64,000 bases of DNA from Acetivibrio straminisolvens JCM 21531 (GTDB lineage: Bacteria > Bacillota > Clostridia > Acetivibrionales > Acetivibrionaceae): the NCBI RefSeq assembly GCF_000521465.1, contig NZ_BAVR01000002.1, positions 51,283-115,282 of the forward strand. The letters run 5' to 3'. The translations under genes and the position numbers were made by a program. The notes under the pieces were generated by a model that saw only the letters and a program-made list of their open reading frames with translations, was not told where the DNA came from and ran no database searches. Positions within the stretch are counted from its first letter, which is position 1. Each line of letters starts with the position of its first letter. This document shows positions 29,667 to 38,414 of the stretch, one piece after another.

Positions 29667-30966
29667 ATGCAGTACTGGAATCCTTCGTGTGAATGTATGT
29701 CAAGAGAAGAGATGGTGAAGCTTCAAACTGAAAGGCTGATTGAAACTGTAAAGAGAATATATCATAATGTTCCGGCATATAGAGAAAAGATGCAAAAAAA
29801 GGGTATTGAACCTGGGGATATCAAAACGCTGGATGATTTAAAGAAGCTTCCTTTTACGTACAAAGACGATTTGAGAGATACATATCCTTATGGAATGTTT
29901 GCTGCTCCGTTAAGTGAAATTGTAAGAATACATGCTTCTTCCGGTACAACAGGAAAGCAAACCGTAGTCGGTTACACAAGAAAAGACATTGATACCTGGT
30001 CGGAGGTTACGGCAAGAACTTTGGTTTCTGCCGGTGCTGATAAAAACTCTCTTATTCAGGTTGCCTACGGCTATGGACTTTTTACGGGAGGATTGGGAAT
30101 ACACTACGGTGCTGAAAGAATTGGAGCATCGGTTATACCTATTTCCGGCGGTAACACAAAAAGACAGATTCAGATAATGAAGGATTTTGGTACTACTCTT
30201 TTGGCATGTACCCTTCATATGCTTTGTATATGGCAGAAGAAATGGAAGAGCTCGGCATAAAGAAAGAAGATTTGAAGCTCAAAGCAGGTGTTTTTGGAGC
30301 AGAGCAATGGTCTGAAAATATGAGGAAAGAGATTGAAGAAAGACTGGGAATAACTGCTATAGATATTTATGGATTAAGTGAAATAATTGGACCTGGTGTT
30401 TCCACCGAGTGTTGCTGCAAGTGCGGACTTCACGTACAGGAGGACCATTTTATTCCTGAAATTATTGACCCGGTGACTGAAGAAGTTCTCCCTCCAGGCT
30501 CAAAAGGTGAGTTGGTATTCTCAACCATTACTAAGGAAGGAATTCCTCTATTGAGATACAGAACAAGGGATATTTCCTCCCTCAACTACGAAAAATGTGA
30601 ATGCGGAAGAACTACTGTCAGAATGAGCAAGGTATCGGAAGAACTGACGATATGCTTACAATAAGAGGTGTGAACGTATTCCCGTCACAGATTGAGTCTG
30701 TCCTCCTTGAGTTTGGAGATACGGCTCCCCATTATCTGTTGATAGTTGATAGAATAGATAATCTGGATGTATTGGAAATATGGGTGGAAATGAACCAGCA
30801 GTTGTTCTCCGATCAGGTTAAGAAGATTGAAGATAGTGAAAAGAAAATAAGAAAGGCTATAGAGGAGACCCTTGGAATAAATGCAGCAGTAAAGCTTGTT
30901 GAACCAAAGACCATTGAAAGAAGCGAAGGAAAAGCAAAAAGAGTTATTGACAAGCGTAAGTTCTAA
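29667..30966 (+). CDS. paaK: Phenylacetate-CoA ligase family enzyme (two frameshifts)
   Basis: An AMP-forming aryl acid:CoA ligase of 433 residues once repaired. The adenylate-binding loop is [16 protein letters not shown]; later motifs are [18 protein letters not shown] and [23 protein letters not shown] 29667 is chosen because AGGGGG sits seven bases upstream. A C is missing at 30211-30213 (restoring [14 protein letters not shown]), and one base is missing near 30631 (restoring the frame into IGRTDD). With IorAB upstream it interconverts arylacetates and arylacetyl-CoA, which in the reverse direction would yield ATP. Both frameshifts look technical. Confidence 0.92.
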
Positions 30967-31011
30967 GCTCAATATTAAGAGCTATTCCAAAATAAAATGG
31001 AGGGATAAGAC

Positions 31012-31443
31012 ATGCTTGTAAAACAGATTTCCGTATTTTTAGAGAACAAATCCGGCAGACTTGCAGAGGTTACAAGAGTTCTTGCAGAGAGTAATGTAGA
31101 CATCAGCGCTCTGTCAATAGCCGACACTACAGATTTTGGAATTTTAAGACTCATTGTAAATGATCCGGAAACTGCGGAAAAGACTTTGAAGGATAACGGT
31201 TTTACAGTTAGCTGTTGCGATGTTATTGCTGTTTCAGTTCCCGACAAGCCGGGTGGACTTGCAAAAGTATTAAGCGTTTTAGAAACAGAATCTATAGATA
31301 TAGAATACATGTATGCTTTTGTCGGAAAAGCAGAAAATGAGGCATTGGTTATATTTAGGCTTGATAATCCGGAAAAAGCTGTAGAAATGCTTGAAAAGGC
31401 CGGTGTGAAGGTTTTGTCTTCCGACAAGGTTTACAAGCTTTAG
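31012..31443 (+). CDS. Tandem ACT-domain protein
   Basis: A 143-residue protein of two ACT domains (about 1-65 and 70-140), each with a beta-alpha-beta start (VFLENKSGRLAEVTRVLAE and VSVPDKPGGLAKVLSVLE). It has a GGAGGG site eight bases before ATG. It follows paaK in many anaerobes and is presumed to bind an aromatic or branched amino acid as a sensor. No catalytic domain is attached, so it probably works as a regulator or as part of the ligase complex. Confidence 0.9.
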   Translation: MLVKQISVFLENKSGRLAEVTRVLAESNVDISALSIADTTDFGILRLIVNDPETAEKTLKDNGFTVSCCDVIAVSVPDKPGGLAKVLSVLETESIDIEYMYAFVGKAENEALVIFRLDNPEKAVEMLEKAGVKVLSSDKVYKL

Positions 31444-31479
31444 TTTATATTTGTCCATAAGCTTAAGAAGGATGGTGTT

Positions 31480-32777
31480 ATGGATATAAAAAAAGAGCCG
31501 CTGGCCTACAGAATGAGGCCCAGAACCTTGGAAGAGTTTTTCGGACAGGAAGAAATAGTTGGTGAGGGAAAGCTCTTAAACAGAATGATAAAGGCTGACA
31601 GGATTTCCTCAATTATTCTTTACGGTCCGCCCGGAACGGGTAAAACTTCCTTGGCGAGGATTATTGCCAACAGCACTAAAGCAAATTTTGAAAAGCTAAA
31701 TGCTGTTACTGCCGGTGTGGCGGATATAAAGAGGATTGTGGCGGATACCCAGAACCCGATACTAAATCCTAAGGGAAAAACAGTATTGTTTATTGATGAG
31801 ATTCACAGGTTTAATAAATCTCAGCAAGATGCGCTCCTTCCATATGTGGAGGACGGTACGGTTATTCTTGTGGGAGCAACTACCGAAAACCCTTTTTTTG
31901 AAGTCAATAAAGCGTTGATTTCAAGGTCTTCGGTATTTATGCTAAAGCCCCTTGGTAGTCATGCAATAAAAAGAATAATCAAAAATGCCATCCAAGACAA
32001 AGAGCGTGGGCTGGGCAATTTGGATATTGAAATGGAAGAGGATGCGCTAAACTATTTGGCGGATATCTGCGACGGAGATGCAGGATAGCTTTAAATGCCC
32101 TTGAGCTAGCCGTCTTGACATCCCCTGTTGAAAGTGACGGTAAATTTCATATTGATATGCAGTTGATTGAGGAATGCGTCCAAAAGAAGGCTGCAAGGTA
32201 CGACAAATCCGGTGAGGAGCATTATGATAATATCAGTGCCTTTATAAAGTCCATGAGGGGAAGTGATCCGGATGCGGCAGTGTTTTATCTGGCACGGGCA
32301 TTGTATGCCGGGGAGGATCCGATGTTTCTGGCACGTAGAATAATGATATGTGCATCCGAGGATGTGGGTATGGCAAATCCGGCTGCTTTGCAGCTGGCAG
32401 TTTCAGCGGCGCAGGCTGTACATATGATAGGTATGCCTGAGGCAAGAATAATTTTGTCTCAGGCTGCAATTATGGTAGCTACCAGTCCAAAATCAAATTC
32501 AAGTTATGTGGCAATTGACCGTGCTTTAGAGGATGTAAAAAACAAACGAACAGGAGAAATCCCGATGCACCTCAGAAATGCTGTGACATCGGGAATGAAA
32601 GAGCTAGGATACGGAAAGGGCTATAAATACGCCCATGATTATCCCGGCAATATTGTTGACCAGGATTATCTTCCTAAAGAAATTAAGGGGACTGTTTATT
32701 ATAATCCTAGCGCAAACGGTTATGAATTAAAAATTAAGGAATGGCTTCAAAAAAGAAGAAGCAAAAAACAAGAATAA
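31480..32777 (+). CDS. rarA: Replication-associated recombination AAA ATPase RarA/MgsA (one frameshift)
   Basis: A 432-residue homotetrameric ATPase that acts at stalled replication forks. Motifs are MRPRTLEEFFGQEEIVG, Walker A GPPGTGKTS, Walker B VLFIDEIHRF and sensor ATTENPFFEVN. The C-terminal half has the tetramerisation domain (YDNISAFIKSMRGSDPDAA). One A is missing at 32082; restoring it joins CDGDA to RIALNALELAVLTSP. GGATGG precedes the ATG. As given, the frame would stop at 32088 and lose the oligomerisation domain. Confidence 0.93.
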
Positions 32778-32821
32778 ATTAAATTTAAAATTATGCTTTA
32801 AAGCATATAATAAGCTGTAAA

Positions 32822-32986
32822 TTAATCTTTGTGGCAAATTTGAGATTCGGGGCATCCTGAACAGCCGCAGCTGCAGGAGCCCTTTTTCTTGTCTTTACGA
32901 ATTTTTAAAACTGCCAAAACAGCAAGACATATCAAAATAGCACTTATTATAATATTAGCAAGATTTTCAGTTATAGCTTTAATCAT
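32822..32986 (-). CDS. FeoB-associated Cys-rich membrane peptide
   Basis: A 54-residue product, with ATG 32986 after GGAGGT. One transmembrane segment (IIISAILICLAVLAVL) is followed by a basic stretch (KIRKDKKKG) and a cysteine-rich tail with five Cys (SCSCGCSGCPESQIC). This matches the small FeoB_associated family found after feoB in Firmicutes. Its start overlaps the feoB stop (ATGA), so the genes are translationally coupled. It may receive ferrous iron at the inner face of FeoB; that role is inference. Confidence 0.85.
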   Translation of the reverse strand: MIKAITENLANIIISAILICLAVLAVLKIRKDKKKGSCSCGCSGCPESQICHKD

Positions 32987-35148
32987 AATTTCGCACCTCC
33001 CAACATTGCTTTCCCGACTTTTTTGGTAGAAGAATTTTTGGCGTCTTTATTATAAGGCCGGCGAAGAAGCAGGTAAATAAATCCTATAACAACTAGAATT
33101 GCAATGGCAGTGAATACGTTAAACCCATTACCCATAAACAGCATACCCAACTGATATACACAAAAGGAAGCTGCATATGCCAAAATTGTTTGATATCCAA
33201 TTGCTATAAAAGTCCACTTTGCACTTTTCATTTCTCTTCTGATAGCCCCAATGGCAGCAAAGCAAGGCGCGCAGAGTAAGTTGAAAATAAGTAACGAATA
33301 CGCTGAAAGCGCTGTAAATGAAGCTTGCAGGCTACCCCAGATTTCTACACCGTCTTCAGCAACTTCGTGGAATCCGTAAAGGACTCCGAATGTTCCGACG
33401 ACATTTTCCTTTGCTACAAGACCTGTTAGCGTTGCAACGGATGCTTCCCAAGTTCCCCAGCCAAGAGGAACGAAAATAGGAGCAACAATACCTCCCAAAG
33501 TTGCAAGTATTGAATCTTGAGCATCTACCATTTGAAGCTGCCAGTTAAAGTTGGACAGGAACCATACAAGTCCGCTGGCCAGGAATATAATTGTTCCTGC
33601 TTTTTTAATGAAGGATTTTGATTTATCCCAAATCTGAAAGGCTACGTTCTTAATTCCCGGTAAGTGATAAGCAGGAAGCTCCATAACGAAAGGTGCAGGA
33701 CTACTCGACAAAGCTTTTGTTTTCTTTAAGATTATTCCCGAGCAAATAATTGCTGCAATACCGATAAAATATACGGATGGAGCTACCCAAATAGAGCCTG
33801 GGAAAAATGCTCCTGCTATGAGCGAAATAATCGGCAGCTTCGCGGAGCAAGGAATAAACGTTGTGGTCATGATGGTCAGCTTTCGGTCTTCTTCGCTTTC
33901 AATGGTTCGAGAGGCCATAACGCCCGGCACACCGCAACCTGTTCCTATAATAATCGGTATAAAAGATTTACCGGAAAGACCGAATTTTCGGAATACTCTG
34001 TCCATGATAAAGGCGATTCGTGCCATATATCCGCAGTCTTCAAGAATTGACAGGCACAGGAACAATACCATCATTTGAGGAAGAAATCCAAGTACAGCGC
34101 CCACACCGCCAATTATACCGTCAATAATCAGAGATGACAGCCAACCGGCACAGTTAACGGACTCTAAAAAGCCTTCTACTGCAGGGGGGATAATTTGTCC
34201 GAACAATACATCATTTACCCAGTCGGTTGCCCAGGTTCCTACAGTGGTAACAGAAATAAAATAGACAAGGAATATGACAGCGGCGAAAATAGGGAATGCA
34301 AGCAGTCGATTTGTAACAATTTTGTCTATTTTATCGGATACCGTTTCCCGGGAAGTATTTTTCCTTACGTAGCAGTCTTTTATAGCATCAACAATGTATT
34401 TATATCTCTCGTTGGTGATAATACTTTCGCTATCGTCATCAAGCTGTTTTTCACATTCGGCAATAATATTTTCAATTTCGGTTCTAATGTTCTCATCCAA
34501 AGATAACTGTTCCAATACCTTTTGATCCCGCTCAAAAAGTTTGATGCTGTACCAGCGTAAAAGTTGCGGACTTATACTGTTTTCGATGTAGGAAGCGATC
34601 TTTGATAACGAATCTTCAACCGATGACGAAAACTTGTGCTGCGGTGTTGTTTTTACCTTTTGTTCTGCAAGGGCGATTGCTTTTGATACGGCCTCTTTTG
34701 AACCGGTGCCTTTTAATGCAGAGGTTTCAATTACATCACAACCGAACTTTTTAGAAAGCTTTTTAATATCAATATTATCGCCTTTTTTGCGCACAATATC
34801 AATCATATTGAGGGCGATAACCACAGGTATACCCATTTCGGTAAGCTGAGTGGTAAGGTATAAGTTCCTTTCAATATTTGTCCCGTCCACAATATTAATA
34901 ATTGCATCAGGCTTTTCGTTTATCAAATAGTTTCTTGAAACAATCTCCTCCGGAGTATAAGGGGAGAGAGAGTAAATTCCCGGCAGGTCAGTTATAATAA
35001 CATCCTTGTGACCTTTAAGCTTTCCTTCCTTTTTTTCTACTGTGACGCCGGGCCAGTTGCCGACATATTGGTTACTTCCCGTCAAATCATTAAACATAGT
35101 AGTCTTACCGGAGTTGGGATTTCCGGCAAGAGCAATTTTTATCGACAT
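32983..35148 (-). CDS. feoB: Ferrous iron transporter FeoB
   Basis: A full-length, intact 721-residue protein. The N-terminal G-protein domain has G1 GNPNSGKTT, G3 DLPGIYSLSP and G4 LNMID, followed by a helical GDI-like region. The membrane part has the paired Gate regions (GFLPQMMVLFLCLSILEDCGY and GTGCGVPGVMASR) and about eight spans. It imports Fe(II). GGAGG precedes ATG 35148, and one copy of the palindrome shared with the feoA upstream region lies just upstream at 35169-35186, consistent with iron-dependent repression by a DtxR-family protein. Confidence 0.96.
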   Translation of the reverse strand: MSIKIALAGNPNSGKTTMFNDLTGSNQYVGNWPGVTVEKKEGKLKGHKDVIITDLPGIYSLSPYTPEEIVSRNYLINEKPDAIINIVDGTNIERNLYLTTQLTEMGIPVVIALNMIDIVRKKGDNIDIKKLSKKFGCDVIETSALKGTGSKEAVSKAIALAEQKVKTTPQHKFSSSVEDSLSKIASYIENSISPQLLRWYSIKLFERDQKVLEQLSLDENIRTEIENIIAECEKQLDDDSESIITNERYKYIVDAIKDCYVRKNTSRETVSDKIDKIVTNRLLAFPIFAAVIFLVYFISVTTVGTWATDWVNDVLFGQIIPPAVEGFLESVNCAGWLSSLIIDGIIGGVGAVLGFLPQMMVLFLCLSILEDCGYMARIAFIMDRVFRKFGLSGKSFIPIIIGTGCGVPGVMASRTIESEEDRKLTIMTTTFIPCSAKLPIISLIAGAFFPGSIWVAPSVYFIGIAAIICSGIILKKTKALSSSPAPFVMELPAYHLPGIKNVAFQIWDKSKSFIKKAGTIIFLASGLVWFLSNFNWQLQMVDAQDSILATLGGIVAPIFVPLGWGTWEASVATLTGLVAKENVVGTFGVLYGFHEVAEDGVEIWGSLQASFTALSAYSLLIFNLLCAPCFAAIGAIRREMKSAKWTFIAIGYQTILAYAASFCVYQLGMLFMGNGFNVFTAIAILVVIGFIYLLLRRPYNKDAKNSSTKKVGKAMLGGAKL

Positions 35149-35168
35149 AAAATTACCTCCTCAAAATT

Positions 35169-35186
35169 GGTTAGCTTAGACTAACC
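35169..35186. promoter_or_regulatory. DtxR-type operator copy 1 (before feoB)
   Basis: GGTTAG-CTTAGA-CTAACC: perfect 6-bp arms with a 6-base centre, in the interval between feoA and feoB and 21 bases upstream of the feoB start. It shares spacing and core with copies 2 and 3. Confidence 0.7.
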
Positions 35187-35225
35187 GCACAACATACGGC
35201 TTTTGCATTGACAGAATTTATGTAG

Positions 35226-35452
35226 TTATAGCTTTTCTACTTCTATCATTTCTGCGGCAGATTTTCTAAGGCTAAGCTCATAGCCTCTTACATTTATCTG
35301 AATCGGATCACCGAGTGGAGCAACTTTACGGATATAAATCTCGCAGCCTCTGGTGATTCCCATATCCATAATGCGTCTTTTTAAGCTCCCTCGCCATGGA
35401 GTTTGACAACTTTAACTGTTTGACCGCACTTGGCATTTCTTAAACTGGACAT
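35226..35452 (-). CDS. feoA: FeoA family SH3-like protein (one frameshift)
   Basis: A 75-residue SH3-like partner of FeoB. The frame starts at ATG 35452 (MSSLRNAKCGQTVKVVKL) after a GGAG site and is broken by one lost base near 35383-35384; restoring it joins HGEGA to LKRRIMDMGITRGCEIY, the diagnostic FeoA helix-strand. It ends in RKSAAEMIEVEKL. It is the first gene of the feoA-feoB-Cys-rich operon and lies directly behind the two operator copies at 35495 and 35530. Confidence 0.88.
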
Positions 35453-35494
35453 ACACCTTCTCCTTTCTTGGAGTATATAAACTCTATATTAACA

Positions 35495-35512
35495 AGTTAG
35501 ATGTGACTAACT
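35495..35512. promoter_or_regulatory. DtxR-type operator copy 2 (before feoA)
   Basis: AGTTAG-ATGTGA-CTAACT: perfect 6-bp arms, 6-base centre. It lies 43 bases upstream of the feoA start, inside the expected promoter region on the minus strand. Confidence 0.72.
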
Positions 35513-35529
35513 CATAACCAAAAAATATA

Positions 35530-35547
35530 GTTAGTCAAGACTATCTA
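35530..35547. promoter_or_regulatory. DtxR-type operator copy 3 overlapping a possible feoA -35
   Basis: AGTTAG-TCAAGA-CTATCT: arms match with one mismatch. Its centre is 35 bases from that of copy 2. On the minus strand it contains TTGACT, a good -35 hexamer for feoA, so occupation would block the polymerase. Confidence 0.65.
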
Positions 35548-35767
35548 CCTCCAGTTTAGCAATGCAGTTTTAATTTGTCAATAAGTATGTTAAATTTTTT
35601 TCAATTGATTTTTAGAAAATTTGCGTTATAAGAAGCAGAATTATTTAACAATTTATAAATATGTCATATATAGCAGTGGCATATATAGCAGAATTTCTAT
35701 TGTTAAAAGGATGAATTTGTGATAACATATAAAATGTACTTTTCTCGTGTCAGGTGGTGATATTACG

Positions 35768-36148
35768 GTGAAAATCCAGGAGTCTGCTGAAAATTATCTT
35801 GAGACCATTCTCATACTAAGGCAGAGGATAGGACAGGTTAGGTCCATTGATATAGTAAACGAAATGAATTTCTCCAAGCCAAGTATCAGTTATGCTATGA
35901 AGCAGCTTAGAGAAAACGGATACATCTTAATGGATGAATCGGGATATATAACATTGACCGATAAAGGAATGGAAATTGCCGAGCGCATTTATGAGCGTCA
36001 CAAAGTACTGACAGACTATCTTATCTCCCTGGGAGTGGATGAAGATACTGCAAAGGGAGACGCCTGCCGCATTGAACATGTAATTAGTCCAATGAGCTTT
36101 GAAATGATAAAAAAAGCATATTTGGAAAGTCAGAAAAAGGATAAATAA
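35768..36148 (+). CDS. DtxR/MntR family metal-dependent repressor
   Basis: A 126-residue regulator starting at GTG 35768, seven bases after AGGTGGTGA. The N-terminal winged helix-turn-helix is ESAENYLETILILRQRIGQVRSIDIVNEMNFSKPSISYAMKQL in type (recognition helix near residues 38-52), followed by the metal-binding dimerisation domain (GDACRIEHVISPMSFEMIKK, with Cys, Glu and His ligands). There is no C-terminal SH3 domain, so it is the short MntR-like form. It faces feoA across an interval with repeated palindromes and is the obvious candidate regulator of the feo genes; Fe versus Mn specificity is not decided. Confidence 0.9.
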   Translation: MKIQESAENYLETILILRQRIGQVRSIDIVNEMNFSKPSISYAMKQLRENGYILMDESGYITLTDKGMEIAERIYERHKVLTDYLISLGVDEDTAKGDACRIEHVISPMSFEMIKKAYLESQKKDK

Positions 36149-36164
36149 TTAAAATATAAGACTT

Positions 36165-36201
36165 AAAAAGCCTCAAATTTTATTAGAAATTGAGGCTTTT
36201 T
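36165..36201. terminator. Bidirectional terminator between dtxR and mtnA
   Basis: Stem AAAAAGCCTCAAATTT / GAAATTGAGGCTTTTT with a small loop; it has A and T tracts on both sides and so suits both convergent genes. The mtnA stop codon lies inside it. Confidence 0.85.
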
Positions 36202-37309
36202 GTTTATTTGGCCTCTTGGAATGAAATGAAAGAGGCCAAAGCGAAGGGACTCGATGTCCCGAGCTTTTATTCACAATTTGCTTACTTGTATTTTTTATAT
36301 TTTCATTGTATGGCGGGTAGATAATTCCCTTTTCAGTTATAATTGCTGAAATGTATTTGCTTGGTGTTACATCAAAGGCAGGATTTTTTACCTTTACACC
36401 TTCCGGAGCTATTCTAATACCTTTTATATGGGTTATCTCATCGGGACTTCGTTCTTCTATGGGAATTTGATTCCCTGTTTCTATGGAAAAATCTATGGTT
36501 GTTGTGGGTGCTGCAACATAGAATGGTATATTGTTTTCCTTTGCCAAAACAGCAACGGAATATGTACCGATTTTATTAGCAGTATCTCCGTTTAAAGCTA
36601 TTCTGTCTGCACCGACTATTACACAGTCAATCAATCCCTCTTTCATAAAATGTCCTGCCATATTGTCGCATATAAGAGTTACGGGAATATTATCCTGCAT
36701 CAATTCCCAAGCAGTAAGCCTTGAACCCTGAAGGTAAGGTCTTGTTTCGTCCGCAAAAACCTGTATGTTTTTCCCGGACTCGTGGGCCGCCCGAATAACT
36801 CCTAAAGCAGTACCGTAATCACAGGTTGCCAGAGCGCCTGCATTGCAATGGGTTAGAATTGTCCAATTGTCCTTTATCAACTCATTGCCAAATCGGCCAA
36901 TACTCTTGTTGGATTCAATATCTTCTTTTTCCATAAGCTGAGCTTCTTCTTCAATAAGCTTTTTGATTTCTTCTATGGATTTGTCCCGGTTTGAGGCAGC
37001 TTTACCGTATACTCTGTCAACGGCCCAAAACAGGTTTACGGCTGTAGGACGCGTGCCTTTAATTATGTCGCATACCTTAGCAAGGCCGGTGAAAAATTCA
37101 TCTTTTGAATCAGTGGTTATTGCCTTTGAAGCTATTGCCACACCGTAGGCGGCAGTTACACCTATAGCAGGAGCACCTCTTACAATCATATTTTTTATCG
37201 CATTTGCCACCTCAACATAGTTTTTCAGTTCTACAATCTTTTGTTCTACCGGAAGTAAAGTCTGATCTATTAACTTTAATATTCCATCACAATACTCTAA
37301 CGGCTTCAT
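36173..37309 (-). CDS. mtnA: Methylthioribose-1-phosphate isomerase, with repeat-derived C-terminal tail
   Basis: A 378-residue enzyme of the eIF2B-like fold that isomerises methylthioribose 1-phosphate to methylthioribulose 1-phosphate. Key segments are RGAPAIGVTAAYG, THCNAGALATCDYGTALG with the catalytic Cys, GADRIALNGDTANKIGTY with the catalytic Asp, and VAAPTTTID. AAGGAGAAC precedes the ATG. The family normally ends near residue 345-350; here the frame reads on through an interspersed repeat (36208-36271) and stops inside a terminator, adding about 27 residues (from HRVPSLW to SISNKI) unlike the family. It follows mtnP in an MTA salvage operon. Confidence 0.93.
   Translation of the reverse strand: MKPLEYCDGILKLIDQTLLPVEQKIVELKNYVEVANAIKNMIVRGAPAIGVTAAYGVAIASKAITTDSKDEFFTGLAKVCDIIKGTRPTAVNLFWAVDRVYGKAASNRDKSIEEIKKLIEEEAQLMEKEDIESNKSIGRFGNELIKDNWTILTHCNAGALATCDYGTALGVIRAAHESGKNIQVFADETRPYLQGSRLTAWELMQDNIPVTLICDNMAGHFMKEGLIDCVIVGADRIALNGDTANKIGTYSVAVLAKENNIPFYVAAPTTTIDFSIETGNQIPIEERSPDEITHIKGIRIAPEGVKVKNPAFDVTPSKYISAIITEKGIIYPPYNENIKNTSKQIVNKSSGHRVPSLWPLSFHSKRPNKQKASISNKI
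36208..36271. repeat. Two-hairpin interspersed repeat, copy 1
   Basis: Hairpin 1 is a perfect 10-bp stem TTGGCCTCTT (36208-36217) / AAGAGGCCAA (36230-36239) with loop GGAATGAAATGA. Hairpin 2 is AAAGC-GAA-GGGAC, loop TCGAT, GTCCC-GA-GCTTT, then TATT. The GAA/GA internal loop could form sheared G-A pairs. It is related to elements at 47263 and 58828, written in the same + orientation. It overlaps the 3' end of mtnA. Confidence 0.8.
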
Positions 37310-37359
37310 AGAGTTCTCCTTTTCAATCGAAAAATTTATAAAACATATTCATCTTGAAA

Positions 37360-38163
37360 TCACAGGTCAATACCACTTAGATCAACATTACAGCAAGTAC
37401 ATTTGTCATTTTCAAGGTCGATTCTCCTGATTACTTCAAAAAGCATATTTTTAACTTTTTCATTGTTTTCCGCAAAGACTTTCAGCACAGCTTCTTCAGT
37501 AACCGGTTCAATGTCATCGCGGCCTTCAAGTCCTGCATCATAGTCGGTAATAAGAGCTATGTTGGCATAGCAGATGCCCAGTTCTCTAGCCAGATAGACT
37601 TCAGGGTACTGGGTCATATTAATTACATGCCAGCCCATTTTGTTAAACCATCTGCTCTCGGCTACAGTAGAAAATCTTGGTCCCTGTATGACAACTACAG
37701 TACCTTTTTCATGGGTTGTTATTCCCAGATCTTTGCCTACTTCTATTGCAATCTTCCTAAGCTCAGGGCAGTAAGGATGCGCTGAGCTTATATGCTTGGT
37801 AACAGGACCGTCATAAAAGGTGTCCTTACGTCCTGTTGTCCTGTCGACAAACTGATCGCAGATAACAAAATCTCCCGGTTTAATGTCCGGCTGAAGACTG
37901 CCTGAAGATGTAGGTGCCAAAATTTTCTTTACTCCCAGCTTTTTCATAGCATATAAATTTGCTCTGTAAGGTATCATATGGGGCGGGAATTGGTGGTTTT
38001 TGCCATGACGGGGCAAAAAGCAATTTTTTGCTTCATAGCTGGCAATTGCAATTTTGTCACTGGGTTTACCATAAGGAGTTTCCAATTCTATTTCTTCAAC
38101 ATTTTCCAGAAAAGAATAAAAACCTGAGCCGCCAAAAACACCGATATCAGCTTTATAATTCAT
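37360..38163 (-). CDS. mtnP: S-methyl-5'-thioadenosine phosphorylase
   Basis: A 267-residue purine nucleoside phosphorylase-type enzyme that splits methylthioadenosine into adenine and methylthioribose 1-phosphate. Motifs are GVFGGSGFYSF at the phosphate site, LPRHGKNHQFPPH, GPRFSTVAESRWF and INMTQYPEVYLARE, followed by ITDYDAGLEG. GGGAGG precedes the ATG. It is upstream of and co-directional with mtnA (51 bases apart), so the product passes to the next enzyme in the operon. Confidence 0.95.
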   Translation of the reverse strand: MNYKADIGVFGGSGFYSFLENVEEIELETPYGKPSDKIAIASYEAKNCFLPRHGKNHQFPPHMIPYRANLYAMKKLGVKKILAPTSSGSLQPDIKPGDFVICDQFVDRTTGRKDTFYDGPVTKHISSAHPYCPELRKIAIEVGKDLGITTHEKGTVVVIQGPRFSTVAESRWFNKMGWHVINMTQYPEVYLARELGICYANIALITDYDAGLEGRDDIEPVTEEAVLKVFAENNEKVKNMLFEVIRRIDLENDKCTCCNVDLSGIDL

Positions 38164-38414
38164 TGCAAACCTCCCTGTAAAAATTTATTGATATTAATAT
38201 ACTTATTATATTTATAAAAGTATAAAGTTTCAATTACATTATTAAATTGCATAATTAAATCTTATAAAGCTGTTCTTCCATCATAAACCTTCAATAAAAA
38301 TAGATTTTTCATGCCAATCTAAATATATTATCATATAGTTTTTTGAAATTATTATTGCTGTACATCAAAATAATTATTGTATATCGAATAAGTATACTAA
38401 GGGAGGAAAATCCA

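Larger units (their letters stand above)
35453..35767. other. feoA / dtxR divergent regulatory interval
   Basis: A 315-base AT-rich interval between feoA (minus) and the DtxR-family gene (plus). It holds operator copies 2 and 3 on the feoA side. The dtxR side has the direct repeat CATATATAGCAG (around 35663 and 35679) but no operator copy that I can see. No gene is present. Confidence 0.6.

Noticed and set aside
32792..32807. Palindrome TATGCTTTAAAGCATA after rarA as a terminator
   Set aside because: The stem has no loop of workable size and no U tract on either strand; it may be incidental.
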